Assembly: GCA_017163975.1 (NCBI GenBank)
Contig: JAFFSR010000347.1
Coordinates: forward strand, 7,244,001 to 7,308,000
Direction: 5' to 3'
DNA length: 64,000 nt
Source of the DNA: Anastatus disparis
Taxonomy: Eukaryota > Arthropoda > Insecta > Hymenoptera > Eupelmidae
Within the stretch, counting starts at the first letter, position 1, and the number at the start of each line of letters is the position of its first letter. A program made the position numbers and the translations under genes. Below are positions 32,124-45,141 of this stretch, in pieces. The notes beneath the pieces were generated by a model. That model saw only the letters and a list, made by a program, of their open reading frames with translations. It was not told the origin of the DNA and did not search any database.

Positions 32124-33897
32124 ACGCTGCCAAGTGCTTTGGCGCAATGCTTTCTCATAGAGCGCATTGAGTTAGAGTATTTTGATTTTATTTTTTTAAA
32201 TACGATTTTAATATAAATGTCCCTATTCTCTGTATTGAAGGCTGTCTTAATACTTACGAAAACTATATGAATTTTACTCTTTCTTACTTTTGCCATTTGC
32301 ATAATGTGATTTTATGATGCTCTAAAATTAAAAATTCGTTTATAAAATTAAGTTTCCCAAGCTTGTCTTCTTAACGCTATAGCCAATAACTTGCATACAA
32401 ATTTTGGAACATTTTCATCGAATAATTTACAAAAAATACCAAATAATTGAAAAATAAACATTGTTTTAAAATTTTCAAAACGCTTTAACGTTACAACTAC
32501 GCTAAGAAAACCAGTTTTCAAAAGTTCATTTTATTTAAGCAATCGTATATAATTTCTATACATAATTTTAAACTACTTCATCGAGTAGTTTACGTAAAAT
32601 ACCAAAAAATAAGTGAAATTCTATTCAAAATTTACAAAATGCTCTAAAATTAAAACTGCGCTAAGAAAATAAGTTTTTCCAAGTTTGCTTTAATTAGGCA
32701 ATAACAAATAATTTGTATGAAAATTTTTGAGCAAATCTATCAAATGGCTTTTGTGTAATAGAAAAAAAATGAAATATGAACATTTTTTCCAAAATTTTCA
32801 AAATGCTCTAAAATTAAAACTGCGCTAAGAAAATAAGTTTTTCAAAGCTTGATTTATTCAGATAATAGTGAATAATTTGCATGAAAATTTTTGAGCAAGT
32901 TTATTGAGTGATTTTTGTGCAATAGAAAAGAAATTACAAAATAAAAAATTTTTTCAAAATTTTCAAAATGCTCTAAAATTAAATTTGCACTAAGAAAATT
33001 GAAGAAAATTAGTTTTCAAAAGTTCATTTTATTTTGACAATCATAAATAATTCCCATACATAATTTGAAGCTCCTTCATCGAGTAGTTAATGTAAAATAT
33101 AAAAAAAATTAGAAAAATTTTATTCAAAATTTTCAAAATGCTCTAAAATTAAAACTGCACTGAGAAAATAAGTTTTTCAAAGCTTGTTTTATTTAGGCCA
33201 TTGCAAATGATTTCCATAAAAATTTTCGAGCAAATTTATCGAATGGTTTTTGTGTAATAGAAACAAAATGAAAAATAGAGATTTTTTCCAAAATTTTCAA
33301 AATGCTCTAAAATTAAAACTACGCTAAGAAAATAAGTGTTCCAAAGCTTGTTTTCTTTAGACAATAGCGAATAACTTGCATACAAATTTAGAAGCAAAAC
33401 TATCGAATGGTTGTCGTAAAATAAAAAATAAATAAAAAAAAATTTTTTTTTTCAAAATTTTCAAAATGCTCTAAAATCAAAAGTGCGCTAAGAAAATCAG
33501 TTGGTAAAAGTTTTTCTTCTTTTGGCCGTCGCAAATAATGTTCATACAAATTTTCAAGAAAATTCTTCGAGTAGTTTACGTAAAATATCAAAAAAATGAA
33601 AAATTAAAATTTTTTTAAAATTTTTAAAATGGCTCTAAAAAAAACTGAGCTAAGATCAATTTTCAATAGCTCCCCCCCCAGTTAGACAAAAAAATAAATT
33701 GCATGCAAAATTTGAAGTTAATCCATCGAGTAGTTCTCGAGATCTTATTGGCGTACTGAATACACACGCACACACACACAGACATTTTCTGGAAACCACT
33801 TTTTTCGACTCCCTGAGTCTAAATATGTACAAATTAATGAAAAAATAGAAAAAAATTTTTTTTACCGATACAATGCTTTCTCTATGAGAAAGCAAAA
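32124..33897 (-). mobile_element. Satellite-bodied mobile element, copy L
   Basis: In element orientation (minus strand) it starts TTTTGCTTTCTCATAGAGAA and ends CGCCAAAGCACTTGGCAGCG. Both ends contain short hairpins: GCTTTCTC-ATA-GAGAAAGC and GCCAA-AGCAC-TTGGC. The body is about eight tandem units of roughly 165 bases with the phrase AATGCTCTAAAATTAAAACT in each. Alternate units resemble each other more, so there is a two-unit higher order. The paralogous LTR-like repeat at 50834-53406 lacks this whole block (junction near 52919). A second copy is at 40723-48062. No coding capacity. Confidence 0.7.
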
Positions 33898-34819
33898 GGG
33901 GAATTTTTCTCACAATACGCAATGATATAAAAAAAAATGCCTCTTAATTAATTTCTCGCACTTAAGCCGTGCGTATGCGCAGAAGACAAAAAGAGCACTT
34001 TCTTTCGTTACACGTGTAATTAGTTAATCATTTATGAGATTGAATAATAATTATTTAAGATTTTAATCACGCGACGCTCTATTTCCTTACTGCGCGGTCG
34101 CACAACCCGGCACTTATAACTCGCACTTAAAATAAATATCAAAAGAAATAATCTTAATATCGCTCGCGCTACTCTGCATAAAGAGAGAGAACTTTGAATT
34201 TAATTAATAGCTAACGTATAGCTATCTCGCTTGCACAATTTCACAATGGCCGCCGCGTCGTCTATTTATTTCACTTTAACAATTTTTAATAACATCAAGA
34301 TTCACAATCAGAATTTAACAAAAGCAGATTTAATTAACTTTAAATATTAAGAATTCCGTGTTCAATTTATAAAGCAAAATGGCGTCGCGTCGCCAACGAT
34401 AACGCCTTCACACGTGGCTTTTTTTTTCATCTTCAAATTTCACTATTTTATTCTTATTAAGTTATCTGTTAGTATTTTCATTAGACCGCACTGACTCTAT
34501 ATATAAAGAAAATGTAAAAAGAAAAACAAAATTTATCTCTTAAGGAGAACCGGGAAAGATGACAAGGAAAACCAACAGTACAAAAAATTTCACTATTTCT
34601 TACTTTCTAATCCGCTGTAGAATTCCACTTACGGTCGCTCTGCTGACGATTTCCTCTCGATTGTCGAAAGAACGAAGATAACGATAGTGTCCCCAGTGGA
34701 TGATCGCACCTGGTCGCCGAGTCGTCGTCTCTGGGGGTCTCGTTGCAGCCTTCTTTTTTTTTACTTCCTTCAATCTAGCTACGATTTCTTTGCTCTAGTT
34801 TCTCCCTTTTTTTCTCCTC

Positions 34820-35208
34820 TTAAGAGGAGGTCACGTATCTCTATCCTTTTCTAATCAAAGAAATGATTTTTTTACAAAAACTGATAACTTCAGCAAAAAA
34901 TGAAGAGAAAGCCGTATCTTGTATAAAAAAAAACAATATTTTCTTTGATGAGAAAAAATTAATTTTATTACTTCGTTGTCAAGAAAACTTTGAAAAACCA
35001 AATTGTCTACCTTAACCTCTATGATTTAAGTTTTTCAAGGTTTTCTTGAAAACGAAGCAATAAAATTAATTTTTTCCTATCACAGAAAATATTCCTTTTT
35101 TTGATACGAGATGCGGCTTTTTTTCACTTTTTGCTAAAGTTATTAGTTTCTGTAAAAAAACTCAATCCTTTGATTAGAAAAGGACAGACATACGCGACCT
35201 CCTCTTAA
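34820..35208. mobile_element. TTAA-flanked foldback MITE
   Basis: TTAA at both borders (34820-34823, 35205-35208); ends GAGGAGGTCACGTATCTCTA and mirrored GACCTCCTC. Arms of about 170 bases meet near 35015. Inner phrase ATCCTTTTCTAATCAAAG is shared with the next MITE. No genes. Confidence 0.85.
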
Positions 35209-35287
35209 CTTCACTGATATCCCAAAAATTATACGTCTTAACTTCACTGTCATGCATCCAACGACTGCTAATCCAAGAGTGATCTCT

Positions 35288-35685
35288 TTAAGGGGACGCT
35301 GTATCTTTCTATCCTTTTCTAATTGAAAAATGTAAATTTTTGGGAAAACTAGTTATTATTGATAGAAATTAAGGGTTGTCCGCTACTTGTTTAGTAAAAA
35401 GTAATATTTTCTCTGATGAGGACCAATTAATTTTGTTGCTTTTTTTTCAAGTAAAGTTTGACATACTTACAAAATCCTAAGTAAGGCTAGAGAATACGTT
35501 ATTTAAGTATGTCAAACTTTACTTGAAAAAAAAGCAACAAAATTAGTTGGTCCTCATCAGAGAAAATATTAATTTTTACTAAACAAGTAGCGGACAACCC
35601 TTAATTTCTATCAATAATAACTAGTTTTCCCAAAAATTTACATTTTTTAATTAGAAAAGGATAGAGAGATACAGCGTCCTCTTAA
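35288..35685. mobile_element. TTAA-flanked foldback MITE, highly symmetric
   Basis: TTAA at both borders (35288-35291, 35682-35685); ends GGGGACGCTGTATC and mirrored CAGCGTCCTC. Arms of about 175 bases are almost perfect complements (TCAAGTAAAGTTTGACATAC mirrored), so the element is probably young. It shares the TATCCTTTTCTAATTGAAAA phrase with the neighbour at 34820. Confidence 0.88.
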
Positions 35686-36860
35686 AGAAGAAGGAAATTA
35701 CATTCCCCTTTCGTTCTGTTGTCTATCTCTATCGCACTTAGCTACTCTCCATTTTCTATCCTTATTTCTCGCCGCGTCTTAGTCTCTCTTTTGATTTCTT
35801 TAGTTACGAGTCGCTATCGATAACTTAATCGACTCTTGGTCATGGATCTTCTTTCTTTATCACTCTATTAATGTTTTATACCATAATCGAGGTTGCTATA
35901 TTGCTTCACGCAGTAGAAACATCGATTATCGAAGATTTCTACTCATAGCTGTTCCCCATTGGTCGATTTTACATGTATATGTACAACTACATGGCGCGGT
36001 ATTGAAATATCTAACTATACGTATAAATATATATATACGTGTGCATATATATATCTATGTATATTCCCTCTATATTTTCTCGTACTCATTAGATTTCATG
36101 TAGTGTACTATCTCTCTATATGTTTCAAGTACGTATTCCACTACATAGCATTCTCTATTCGTACTTGTTCCTCTTACGTGTCTAGCTTGAAGTCGTCTAT
36201 TCCATCTATCTTCTTGCTCTTATGCCGTCGCCATAACAGTTTCTGCTACGCCGCGTCGTTGTATACTTCTCGTCACCGTTCATCTTTGACTCCTCGTGAT
36301 TTCTTATCGAAGACGGTGTTTTCACTTTTTTTGAATGTTGTAATTAGCATCCGTGTTGCTAACTACTCCGAGATTGGTCGCTGTAATGTGTGCGTCGTCC
36401 GTGTGCGCGAGGTTGAGGCTATCACAACGCCCTTACCTATCTTTTGCTCTTGAGTGTTGGTGTTACATACTCATGATCTTGTGTTGTTTTTTAGTCTTTG
36501 GTCTCTCTGGGCTTCTCTGAGGATGGTTGTGACTCTTGATGTGTCTCTTCAGACGACCTATCCTATACTCTTCGTCCAAGAATCAATCTAGGCTGTTGCT
36601 GATTTGAGTTTGTGTGCCTTGTCGATGCAGGCTACTGAGCTCTTTCCTCTGCTTCTTGTTGTGTTTGTTTCCTTTTGCTGACTTGCATTAATTTCTCCTT
36701 GTTTTTTTCTTGTAAGTGGTCCTCTTTTTAATTTCTTTTTAAAATATTTCAACATATCTGACTTTAATTCTATCAAGTCATTAATTACTTTTGACAATCA
36801 CTAATGCTTTATCTTTTCTTTCAGGTTTTCCCCCTCAGCTCTCTCAGTCCTCCTTTTACA

Positions 36861-38210
36861 CAATAATACAATGTACTTAACTTAACTCTAATTAACTCGT
36901 TTTTAAAATTTGCTAAAGAAGCCAAAGATTAGTTCAAGTATACGCGTTATTTTATTTGAAACAAAAAGATTATAGTTAACGGGTTTCCTAATTACAATAT
37001 AGTGAAGTGTAGGGTTTCTTTTTACTGTAACGAGTGTTTACATTCATCTCTAACAAATAATGCAAAACATAGTGTAGGTTAATTAATAATACATAATAAT
37101 AATGCACGCGTCACTTACAAAAAAAATAAAAAGTGCAGTGTTAATTAATCAATAGTGACCTTAAGGGTCCATAAAAGAAATCTTTTAATTAATAAATATT
37201 AACTTAATAACTTAAACTAAAAAAAAAATCTTAAAAGTAAAGAGTGTAGTGTTAATAAAAAAACTAATCTTAAATTTGAAATCCTTAACCTTGCTTTTCA
37301 TATTTAATCTTAACATATGTAAATCTAATTTTTATTTAATTATTATAATGATTTAAAGTGAAACCTTTTATAAGCGTAAAAACAATTCTTAATTTCATTC
37401 TTTTCATAAAAACTTTAAAATGTAATCTTAAGTTCTGCCTAATTTTGCTCATTTAAAATTTAGAAAGAAAATATACGCATACTTGTGATGTTTTATACAT
37501 CACAATGTGCTCACTTGAAGTCCGCGCCTTTTGTATCTCATAGCAGTAAAAAGATAAACTTTAAGTGAGCATAAATAATAAAATCAGCCGATAAGGCTAA
37601 CTAAAAATTTGCAGAGATTTTTTTCCAGGTATAAATTAATTTTTTTCAAAATATTGAAGAATTTTTTAAACTTTTGATTTTTATGAACAACAAACTATAG
37701 CAAACTATAGCTAGCATATGAGACTCCTTAAAGTTAATAAAATATTTTTATAAATACGAAATTTTTTTTTTCCAAATATAATAATTTATTAAAAGATATT
37801 TCTATGTTTTTTTTTTATTTTAAAAATTATTTCATTAATTTCAAAATAATTTTTCTTTGACTCAAAGAAATTCATTTCTCTGCACCGCATTTCTTCTATT
37901 CAAAAACAGTTTCTTTAAAGTTAAAAAAACTTTTTACGCTGTGTAGTCACAAATTTTGCGTGAAATTCCGTGATAAAAGGAACATTACATACTAATTTAA
38001 TATCATTTTAAAACAATGTATAATAACAATTTTTATGGTGAAAAATGAGGCTTCCTTTTTTTTAAACATTCTGCAGTTAAAAATGAAATTTCATTTCTTT
38101 AATATGAAAGGACAAAGATGAGCGACCTGCTCTAGGATAAATTTAGAACAAACGTGCGTGTTTTCTTTTAATATCTTACAAATAATACATGTTTTTGATT
38201 AACAATCATT
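36861..38210. other. Non-coding stretch
   Basis: A+T-rich with no supported gene. 37600-37730 is the diverged reverse complement of 31510-31640 and supplies the empty site for the MITE at 31113. A GAGCGACCTGCTCTAG phrase near 38115 resembles the ends of the neighbouring TTAA MITEs and may be a decayed one. Confidence 0.45.
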
Positions 38211-38597
38211 GGCAGGCCGGAGTATAATCTGATACCGACCAAGTAAAAATTGAGTTTTTCGTTATTTACTCAAGTATTAATTCGTGTATCTTCAAATTAA
38301 AGGTTGAGCGCAATAGATATTATTATTATGAACATCTATGCACAAGAAAAAAAATTCTACTGCTTTGTTTTTGAGAAAAGTAAGGAACACCGAAGTAAAA
38401 GTTTATGTTTATAATATTTTCGCGTTTCTTACTTTTCTCAAAAACAAAGTGGTAGATTTTTATTTTCTTGTGCATACATATTTGTGATAATAATATCTAT
38501 TGCGCTTAATCTTCGATTTGCAGATACATTGATTAATACTTGAGTAAATCACAAACATATCAATTAGACAAGGACAGCGAATCCGGCCTGCTCTTAA
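38211..38597. mobile_element. Foldback MITE related to the TTAA group
   Basis: Arms GCAGGCCGG... (38212) and mirrored CCGGCCTGC (to 38591) run about 170 bases each with good pairing (GTTTTTGAGAAAAGTAAG mirrored at about 38430). TTAA follows the right end (38594-38597); the left TTAA is not preserved at the same distance. Confidence 0.7.
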
Positions 38598-38999
38598 TAT
38601 TTGAATTGATACATTTAAGTTGATAGAACCTTGAATCAGTAATCTGTCAATTCACAAGCTACATTTTGAAAATTCACAGATCTGCTTGTTATAAAATTTT
38701 TTTTTTATCAATAAAGCATAAGTGATATAAAAAAGCAGAAATGAGATAAATATACTAAAATATAGGATAATGAAGATTTAAAAACTTATAAAATGTGCAA
38801 CAATTTCTGAAAAAGAGAAAAATGTATAAGATTTTTTTCTAAAATATTTAAAACTTTTGTTCATGATATGATAGTAAAAATTGAATGTGTTTCTGATTTG
38901 TTTGATGTTAATTGACATTTTTACTGATAAGTCAAAGTATTTAAATATATTATTATTGATTATTTTGTTATTTAATAAACCTTGTTGATTATGAGTTAG

Positions 39000-40050
39000 T
39001 GTAAGAAATAATTTCGTTTTTTGGACTTGTCATTTTATTTAATTGTTTTAGTTTTATTTTGATAGTATTACTATATTTTATATATTTATCAAACTCCATT
39101 TTATTCTGATTCTTATTTAAATTATTAGAGCTGTTTGTTATAAAACATTTTTGTATTTCCCTAAATTTATTATTTTCTTATAGAGAATCATCTTCGTTAT
39201 TAGTTGTGTCGTTTATAATCAGTTCAGATATATTATTTTTAGTGTCAAAATTCGTTCCATTTAAACATAATTGAATTAATTCATCAAGGTCTGATCCATC
39301 ATTGAATTTTAACAGAGTACATTACACTCTGTACAACACTTTGTGCATTGTTAATGCTTCTTGTGCAAAACTAGTCTCTTTAATTATTTCAAAGTTGTCT
39401 GGTAAAAAATTTTCAACTTTCTTTTCGTATTCTATAAAGTCAATCTTTAATGGACTAATGTTTTCAAAAATCATTGATTCTTCTTTTGCATATTTTAAAT
39501 TATTTTCGCATTTCTCATTTTGTTTGAGATCATTTGTATATAATTTTTCTTTTCCTATACAATTTATTGTTTTCGTATCATTTCTTTCGGTCGGAACATA
39601 TGAAAACACTGTTTCGAAATCTTTTAAAGCTGGAACTTGATGTATTGCAATTTGATTACTTAGCAATTATTCAGTTTGTTCAGATTTAATTGGAATACAT
39701 TCAAATTCTTTTGTTTTCATATAATTTATATAAGGTTCATTATATTTAACTCCTGTAGTAGTTTTCTTGGTTAATAAAATAGTATTAGCTTGAACATTTT
39801 CTTGATGTTCTATGTTTATTATTCATAATTTTTGTTTTCGTTAACTTTGACATTTTTTATATCAAAAAGTGTAGATCTTTTATCGTCTATAATTAGATTG
39901 TTCGTAATATATATTTTAAATTTTGCAGTTTTATGTGTTGACGTTTCTGGTTTTTTAAGAGATGTGTTATCACAATATTCTTCATTTTACCACGTTTTCA
40001 TTAGCTTCTCTTCGTGTCTGTCTGTTTATTTGGGTGAAATTTTGTAATCG
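39000..40050 (-). pseudogene. Decayed coding-like region, unknown
   Basis: Minus-strand frames are joined by small shifts. 39666-39322 is open for 114 residues (ALKDFETVFSYVPTERND; ENFLPDNFEIIKETSF). Coding-like sequence continues both before it (about 40000-39700: KFKIYITNNLIIDDKR) and after it (NDGSDLDELIQLCLNGTNF, to about 39170). It is rich in Asn, Lys and Glu. I do not recognise a domain. It may be a retroelement gag or pol fragment or an old viral or TE protein. Confidence 0.35.
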
Positions 40051-40208
40051 ATTTAAAACTAACTTCCCGATGAGCTAAAGACTTGAAATTTTAAACATAG
40101 CTTAGATTCCGATGATACTGCAATATTATAGAAAAAAATTTATATATTTCTACCGATTTATATATTAATTTATCAATCATATGCGGAGATGTTTGCAAAA
40201 TTGTAAAT

Positions 40209-40312
40209 TTGAAAATTTTATATATAGATATACTTTTAACATTGGTGTCTAAAAATCTTTGAAAATTTTATATATAGATATACTTTTAACATTGGTGTCT
40301 AAAAATCTTTGA
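40209..40312. repeat. Tandem duplication, 50-bp unit x2
   Basis: GAAAATTTTATATATAGATA...CTAAAAATCTTT occurs twice in a row with no visible difference, so the duplication is recent. Confidence 0.85.
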
Positions 40313-40839
40313 AAATTTTTTAAATCCTTTAACTTGTCATATATTGTAATCAGATATGAATTGCAGCATTTTCCATTGTTTTTATCAGCCTTAACATTAA
40401 ATTTTATCGATTTTATGGTCCATCAATGGATAAAACATCATATATTAGTAGAGTTTCCAAAAGCGTCATAATCTTCAAAATGGCGGGAAACTCAGCATGT
40501 GACCACGTGTTCTCTAAAAATAGTGTAGATGTTGACTTGTCCAAAAAAAATTTCATCTTAAACAAAAAAAAATTTTACACACTGAAAAGACGCGTAGTCT
40601 TTTCCAACGAATTTTTTAACTAAATTTGTTGGACGATTTAGAAAGAAAAGGACGTAATCCTTTTCCTTTGAATATTTATCTGATCATGAATTTTCCTAAC
40701 TAATTCTATTTTGAATTTACTCTTTTGCTTTCTCATAGAGAAAGCATTGTATCGATAAAAAAAATTTTTTTCTATTTTTTCATTGATTTGTACATATTTG
40801 AACTCGGTGAGTCGAAAAAAGTAGTTTCCAGAAAATATC

Positions 40840-40845
<6 letters not shown>

Positions 40846-40893
<48 letters not shown>
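40846..40893. repeat. (GT)n microsatellite
   Basis: An uninterrupted TG run of about 24 units near the 5' end of satellite element copy R. Confidence 0.9.
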
Positions 40894-40894
<1 letters not shown>

Positions 40895-42276
40895 ATGTAT
40901 GAATTCAGTTAGTAAACTGTATCTCGAGAACTACTCGATGAATTTGCTTCTAATTTTGCATAGAATTTAGTTTTGTGACTAACTTGCTGGGAAGCTATTG
41001 ATAATTGGTTCTTCTAGCGTAGTTTTCATTTTAAAGTTTTTAAAAAAAAAAAAAAAAAAAATTCGATTTTTGTGTTTTGTTTTTTTTTTTTGTTTACTAC
41101 TCCATGAATTTGCTTCAAAATTTGCATAGAATTTATTTATGATTGCCCGGATAAAATAAATTTTTAAAAACTGATTTTCTTCGCTTAGTTTTAATTTTAG
41201 AGCATTTCAAAAATTAAAAAAAAAATGTTTTCATTTATTAAGCCAATAAAATCTTAAAAACTACTCGATGAATTTACTTCAAATTTTCCATACAATTTAA
41301 TTTTTTGATGAACTGGTGCGGAAGCTATTGAGAATTGGCTTTCTTAGCGTAGTTTTTTTTCTAGAATCATTTTAAGAATTTTAAAAAAATATCGAGTTTT
41401 CATTTTTTTTGTATTTTACGTAAACTACTCGAAGAATTTGTTCGAAAATTTGTATGAAACTTAATTTCGACTGCCAAAAGTATAAAAATTTTGTAAACTA
41501 ATTTTCTTAGCGCACTTTTAATTTTAGAGCATTTTTAAAATTTTTTAAAAAATTTTTATTTTTAATTTTTTTCTTTTTTACAAAAACCATTCGATAGATT
41601 TGCTCCGAAATTTGTATGCAATCAATTCGCTACTGTCTGAAGAAAACCAGCTTTGGAAAACTAATTTTCTCAGCGCAGTTTTAATTTAAGAGCACTTTGA
41701 AAATTTTCAAAAAAATTTTTATTTTTCGTTTATTTTTTTTTTTGCGTTAACCATACTAGATAGATAGATAGATATTATTTCATTTGTATAAAAGTACAAA
41801 AAACGTGTAATACAATTTGTAAATACAAAAACAATATATATTGCACAAAATGCTATAAAAAAGTATAAATGTAAATATTGCACAATTAATATCACAGTCA
41901 GTCACTAAACCTAATAATACTGAATAAGTAAGTCACAAACAAAAATAAATAAAAGTGATATCGCAAAGTAATCATAAAATACACACAATATAAATAAAAA
42001 TAATCATATAAATATAAATAAAAATCAGTCTTACAATATCTATCAGTCATAGTATTAAAATTTTAAAAAAATTAAATTTAATACATAATAAAATAAAAAT
42101 AACAAGCGTACGCAATAGCATGAAACGCAGTCAAAAATAAAATCAAATAATTCTCACTCACTAACCATTCAGCCAACACTCATATAATAAATACACTCGC
42201 ACCTTAAACCTATATACAGGACGTTACAAAATAAATTAAATAAATTAACATAAATATATAGTGAAATTAAAAAATA

Positions 42277-45123
42277 TTAATCTAGGTCGAGCAAGTACCC
42301 TCTCACCGCTGCTTTGAACCTGCTGAGAGATGGAAGCTGTTTAATCTCAACAGGCAGGGAGTTCCAAAAATGCGCACCTTGAACTTGGAAGGAATTCCTT
42401 CCAGTCTCAGTGCGCATAAAGGGCACCGCAAGATCCTTAGTCTCTCCCCTAGTAGCCGTCCTAGGTACACGTCTAGTGAAGAGACTCACTAGATGCTCCG
42501 GAGTATTCATGCGCTCGATTTTGTACATAAGCACAGCCAAAAAATACTGTCTCCTCGAATCAGTGCGCAGCCAATCCAACACGGTTCTATAAGGAGAGAC
42601 ATGATCACCCATTCTCAAACCCATTACATATCTCACACATGAATTTTGTAATCTCTGTATTCGTCTTCTCAACTCCTGAGAAGCATCGAGCAGAACTACC
42701 GAACAATAGTCAAGATGTGGAAACAGCAGGGCGGTTGCTTGCTGTTTACGCAAAGTCTCCGTGGTGTACCGACGGAAAAACCGCAGGGCATACAAAACTC
42801 TATTAAACTTTTTTGTAATCATATCAACGTGTGGTACCCATGAAAGTTTAGGGTCAAGCACAACACCAAGACTCGTCATGGAGTCAGAGAAAGGTATACT
42901 AATGCCTCCCTCAAGATCAATCGTACGTGACCTATCAGCATAAAAAGAATTTATAAAACGACTATTGCCAAAGACGATTGCCTTAGTTTTATTAGAATTC
43001 AAAGTGAGAGAGACACCAGCAGCCCACTCCGACACTGCTTTGGCCGCCCTCTGTAGAGTGAGAATACCCTCTTCCACATTCTCGCGAGGTACCTGCGTGT
43101 AAATTTGCAGATCGTCTGCAAAGAGTAGGTGCTTGACGCAACTAGAGTCAAGAGCGTCACGTACGTCATTAATGTAAAGGCAAAACAACAGAGGCCCCAG
43201 TACTGAACCCTGTGGAACTCCAAGGTTGGTTGTCAGCCAACTCGATTCCTCGTTTAAATGCGTGGAAACCATTTGTTTCCTTCCTGATATATAGGAGTTA
43301 GTCCACAAGAGAGCAGCCCTGGAAAGCCCCATCGATCTAAGCCTAGTAAGTAACTTGAAGGGAGAGATCGTGTCGAATGCCTTACTGAAGTCAAAAAGTA
43401 AAAGTAACGTGACGAGTTTTTTGTCTAGACCCGATCTTATGTCATCAGTTAATTTAAGAATAGCTGTTTGTGTCGAGTTGTGCTTTTTAAAGGCAGTCTG
43501 CATTGGGTCAAGTATTTTATTAGCAGTAATGTACTCTTGCAACTGGTCATGGGCGATCTTCTCAAGTACCTTTGAAAGAAAACATAAAATAGCAATAGGC
43601 CTGAAGTCTTTAGGCGATTTGGGTGCAGAGCACTTCTTTAATGGCACAATACGTGCCTGCTTCCAAAGGCCAGGGAAAACCCCCCGCGCAAAAGAAGAAT
43701 TGAACAGAGTCACAAGATGTTCACCAATAAATGGTAATGCTTTAAGTATCACACTTTGCGGAATGCCGTCCTCCCCACGAGCCTGCGATGAGAAGTGAGA
43801 AACTGCAAGAATAACATCGTTAATATTAATTGATTTTAAAGCGAAACCATTTTCGCTGCATTCAGAATGAAAGTTCTTACGTTCCTCACCATCATCATGT
43901 GGCGAAACCGACACCCCAGCAAAGTGCGCATTAAGCTCATCTGGAGCAAATCCATTCAGATCCCCTTGAGGTCCGGATAAGAGTCCCAGCTCTCTCAACT
44001 CCTTCCAGACATTACCACCCGCAAGAGCCTCGAACAGTCTGTTATGATAATATTCACTTCTTGCACGCTCAATCTGCTCGTCCAACGTCTTACGTAAAAT
44101 TAAAAATTCTGAAAAATATTTATTGTCGTTTGTCCGTTTGTATCGCCTATATGTGGCATCCCTCCTGCGCTGCATCTGTGACAACTCTCCATCCATCCAT
44201 GGTGGCTTCTTTTTCGTACATTTAAATATTTCCACTGGTGTTAAGTCTTCAATAGCAGCAGTAAGATTATCACAAATGCAGTCAAGTGCAGACTCAGGAT
44301 CCACTATATCAGTTGTCAATTTGGACCAATCACAGCCGGCCAATTTCTCCAATAATAATTTTCCACTAATATTTTTATAATTTCGATACTTAATTGGATC
44401 TTGCACTAAACTGCTAGCATTGTAGGCTATAGAAACTTCAATTAAATTGTGCCGACTATGAAAGTTCGCAGGTACGTTACGTGCGTCCAGTATGGTGTCA
44501 TTGTCATCTACAAAAATCAGGTCAATCCATGTGCGCGACGATGGAGTTATATGGGTGGCACCGTGCTGGACCAACTGAAGCGAAAGCTCAGCGGACAGTT
44601 TACTAAGAAACTTCGCATCACTGCTTTCTCGCAGGAGATCGGCATTCAGATCTCCCATTATAATCTTAAAAGAAAAATCGGGAGTCAAACTTACTAATTT
44701 ATCAATTAGATCCGAATCTTTTGTAAAGGAAATGACAGGAGGACGGTAAATGACGGAAACCAACACAGATTCAGAGTTGCCTGCTTTAACAGAACAAAAA
44801 ATGTATTCAGGCACTTCAGGCTTGCCACTGGCATTTATAGTTGTGGTATTCGAAAAAGCTAATATCTCACATTTCAAACTATCTTTGACGTAAAGAGCAA
44901 CCCCTCCTCCATTAAGGTTTCTATCCTGTCTAAAAATTTTATACTCTTTAACCTGAATGACGTCATCCAAGACAGTCGGACCCAGCCAGGTCTCAGCCAC
45001 TCCAAACAGATTATAAGAATGGTCGTCACATAGGAGCTCACGCACCTGTCCAATGTGAGCCCTCAAAGAAGTCACATTCAAAAAGCCCGCTCGCAGTGCA
45101 CCCCTTCTCCCTTTTCGACTCAC
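42277..45123 (-). CDS. LINE ORF2: endonuclease and reverse transcriptase (CR1/L2 group)
   Basis: A 948-residue frame with no internal stop. The N-terminal apurinic-type endonuclease has FLNVTSLR (14-21), ETWL (44-47), GGGVALYV (72-79), VIYRPP (124-129), GDLNAD (157-162), IDLIFVDD (200-207) and SRHNLI near 223-228. RT: FRPIAILCFLSKVLEKI near 507-523, FDFSKAFDTI with catalytic Asp (577-586), GVPQGSVLGPLLF (635-647), and FADDLQIY with the paired Asp (668-675). It nicks target DNA and copies element RNA by target-primed reverse transcription. ATG at 45123 lies 18 bases after the ORF1 stop. All RT catalytic residues are present. At the position where many relatives have SDH this reads SRH, possibly a clade feature. 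Confidence 0.93.
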   Translation of the reverse strand: MSRKGRRGALRAGFLNVTSLRAHIGQVRELLCDDHSYNLFGVAETWLGPTVLDDVIQVKEYKIFRQDRNLNGGGVALYVKDSLKCEILAFSNTTTINASGKPEVPEYIFCSVKAGNSESVLVSVIYRPPVISFTKDSDLIDKLVSLTPDFSFKIIMGDLNADLLRESSDAKFLSKLSAELSLQLVQHGATHITPSSRTWIDLIFVDDNDTILDARNVPANFHSRHNLIEVSIAYNASSLVQDPIKYRNYKNISGKLLLEKLAGCDWSKLTTDIVDPESALDCICDNLTAAIEDLTPVEIFKCTKKKPPWMDGELSQMQRRRDATYRRYKRTNDNKYFSEFLILRKTLDEQIERARSEYYHNRLFEALAGGNVWKELRELGLLSGPQGDLNGFAPDELNAHFAGVSVSPHDDGEERKNFHSECSENGFALKSININDVILAVSHFSSQARGEDGIPQSVILKALPFIGEHLVTLFNSSFARGVFPGLWKQARIVPLKKCSAPKSPKDFRPIAILCFLSKVLEKIAHDQLQEYITANKILDPMQTAFKKHNSTQTAILKLTDDIRSGLDKKLVTLLLLFDFSKAFDTISPFKLLTRLRSMGLSRAALLWTNSYISGRKQMVSTHLNEESSWLTTNLGVPQGSVLGPLLFCLYINDVRDALDSSCVKHLLFADDLQIYTQVPRENVEEGILTLQRAAKAVSEWAAGVSLTLNSNKTKAIVFGNSRFINSFYADRSRTIDLEGGISIPFSDSMTSLGVVLDPKLSWVPHVDMITKKFNRVLYALRFFRRYTTETLRKQQATALLFPHLDYCSVVLLDASQELRRRIQRLQNSCVRYVMGLRMGDHVSPYRTVLDWLRTDSRRQYFLAVLMYKIERMNTPEHLVSLFTRRVPRTATRGETKDLAVPFMRTETGRNSFQVQGAHFWNSLPVEIKQLPSLSRFKAAVRGYLLDLD

Positions 45124-45141
45124 CGAGGTGATCTGGCTTAG

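Larger units (their letters stand above)
31661..36860 (+). repeat. Large LTR-like repeat, copy A (with three nested insertions)
   Basis: Begins TGTTACGTGGCAAATTCC and ends TTTTACA. Minus its insertions (satellite element 32124-33897; MITEs 34820-35208 and 35288-35685) it is about 2.6 kb, the same length as the inverted copy 50834-53406. Shared landmarks: CCCGAGGTAGG-type segment near 31830, GGCCGCCGCGTCGTCTATTT near 34250, TACTCATAGCTGTTCC near 35945, CTCCTCGTGATT near 36290. TG...CA ends and length suggest a long LTR, but no primer site, polypurine tract or target duplication is visible beside it. Non-coding. Confidence 0.5.

Noticed and set aside
35959..36453. 164-codon plus-strand frame, Cys/Tyr/Ser-rich
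   Set aside because: It lies in the LTR-like repeat; the paralog at 51000-51500 does not keep the frame, so it is probably chance.
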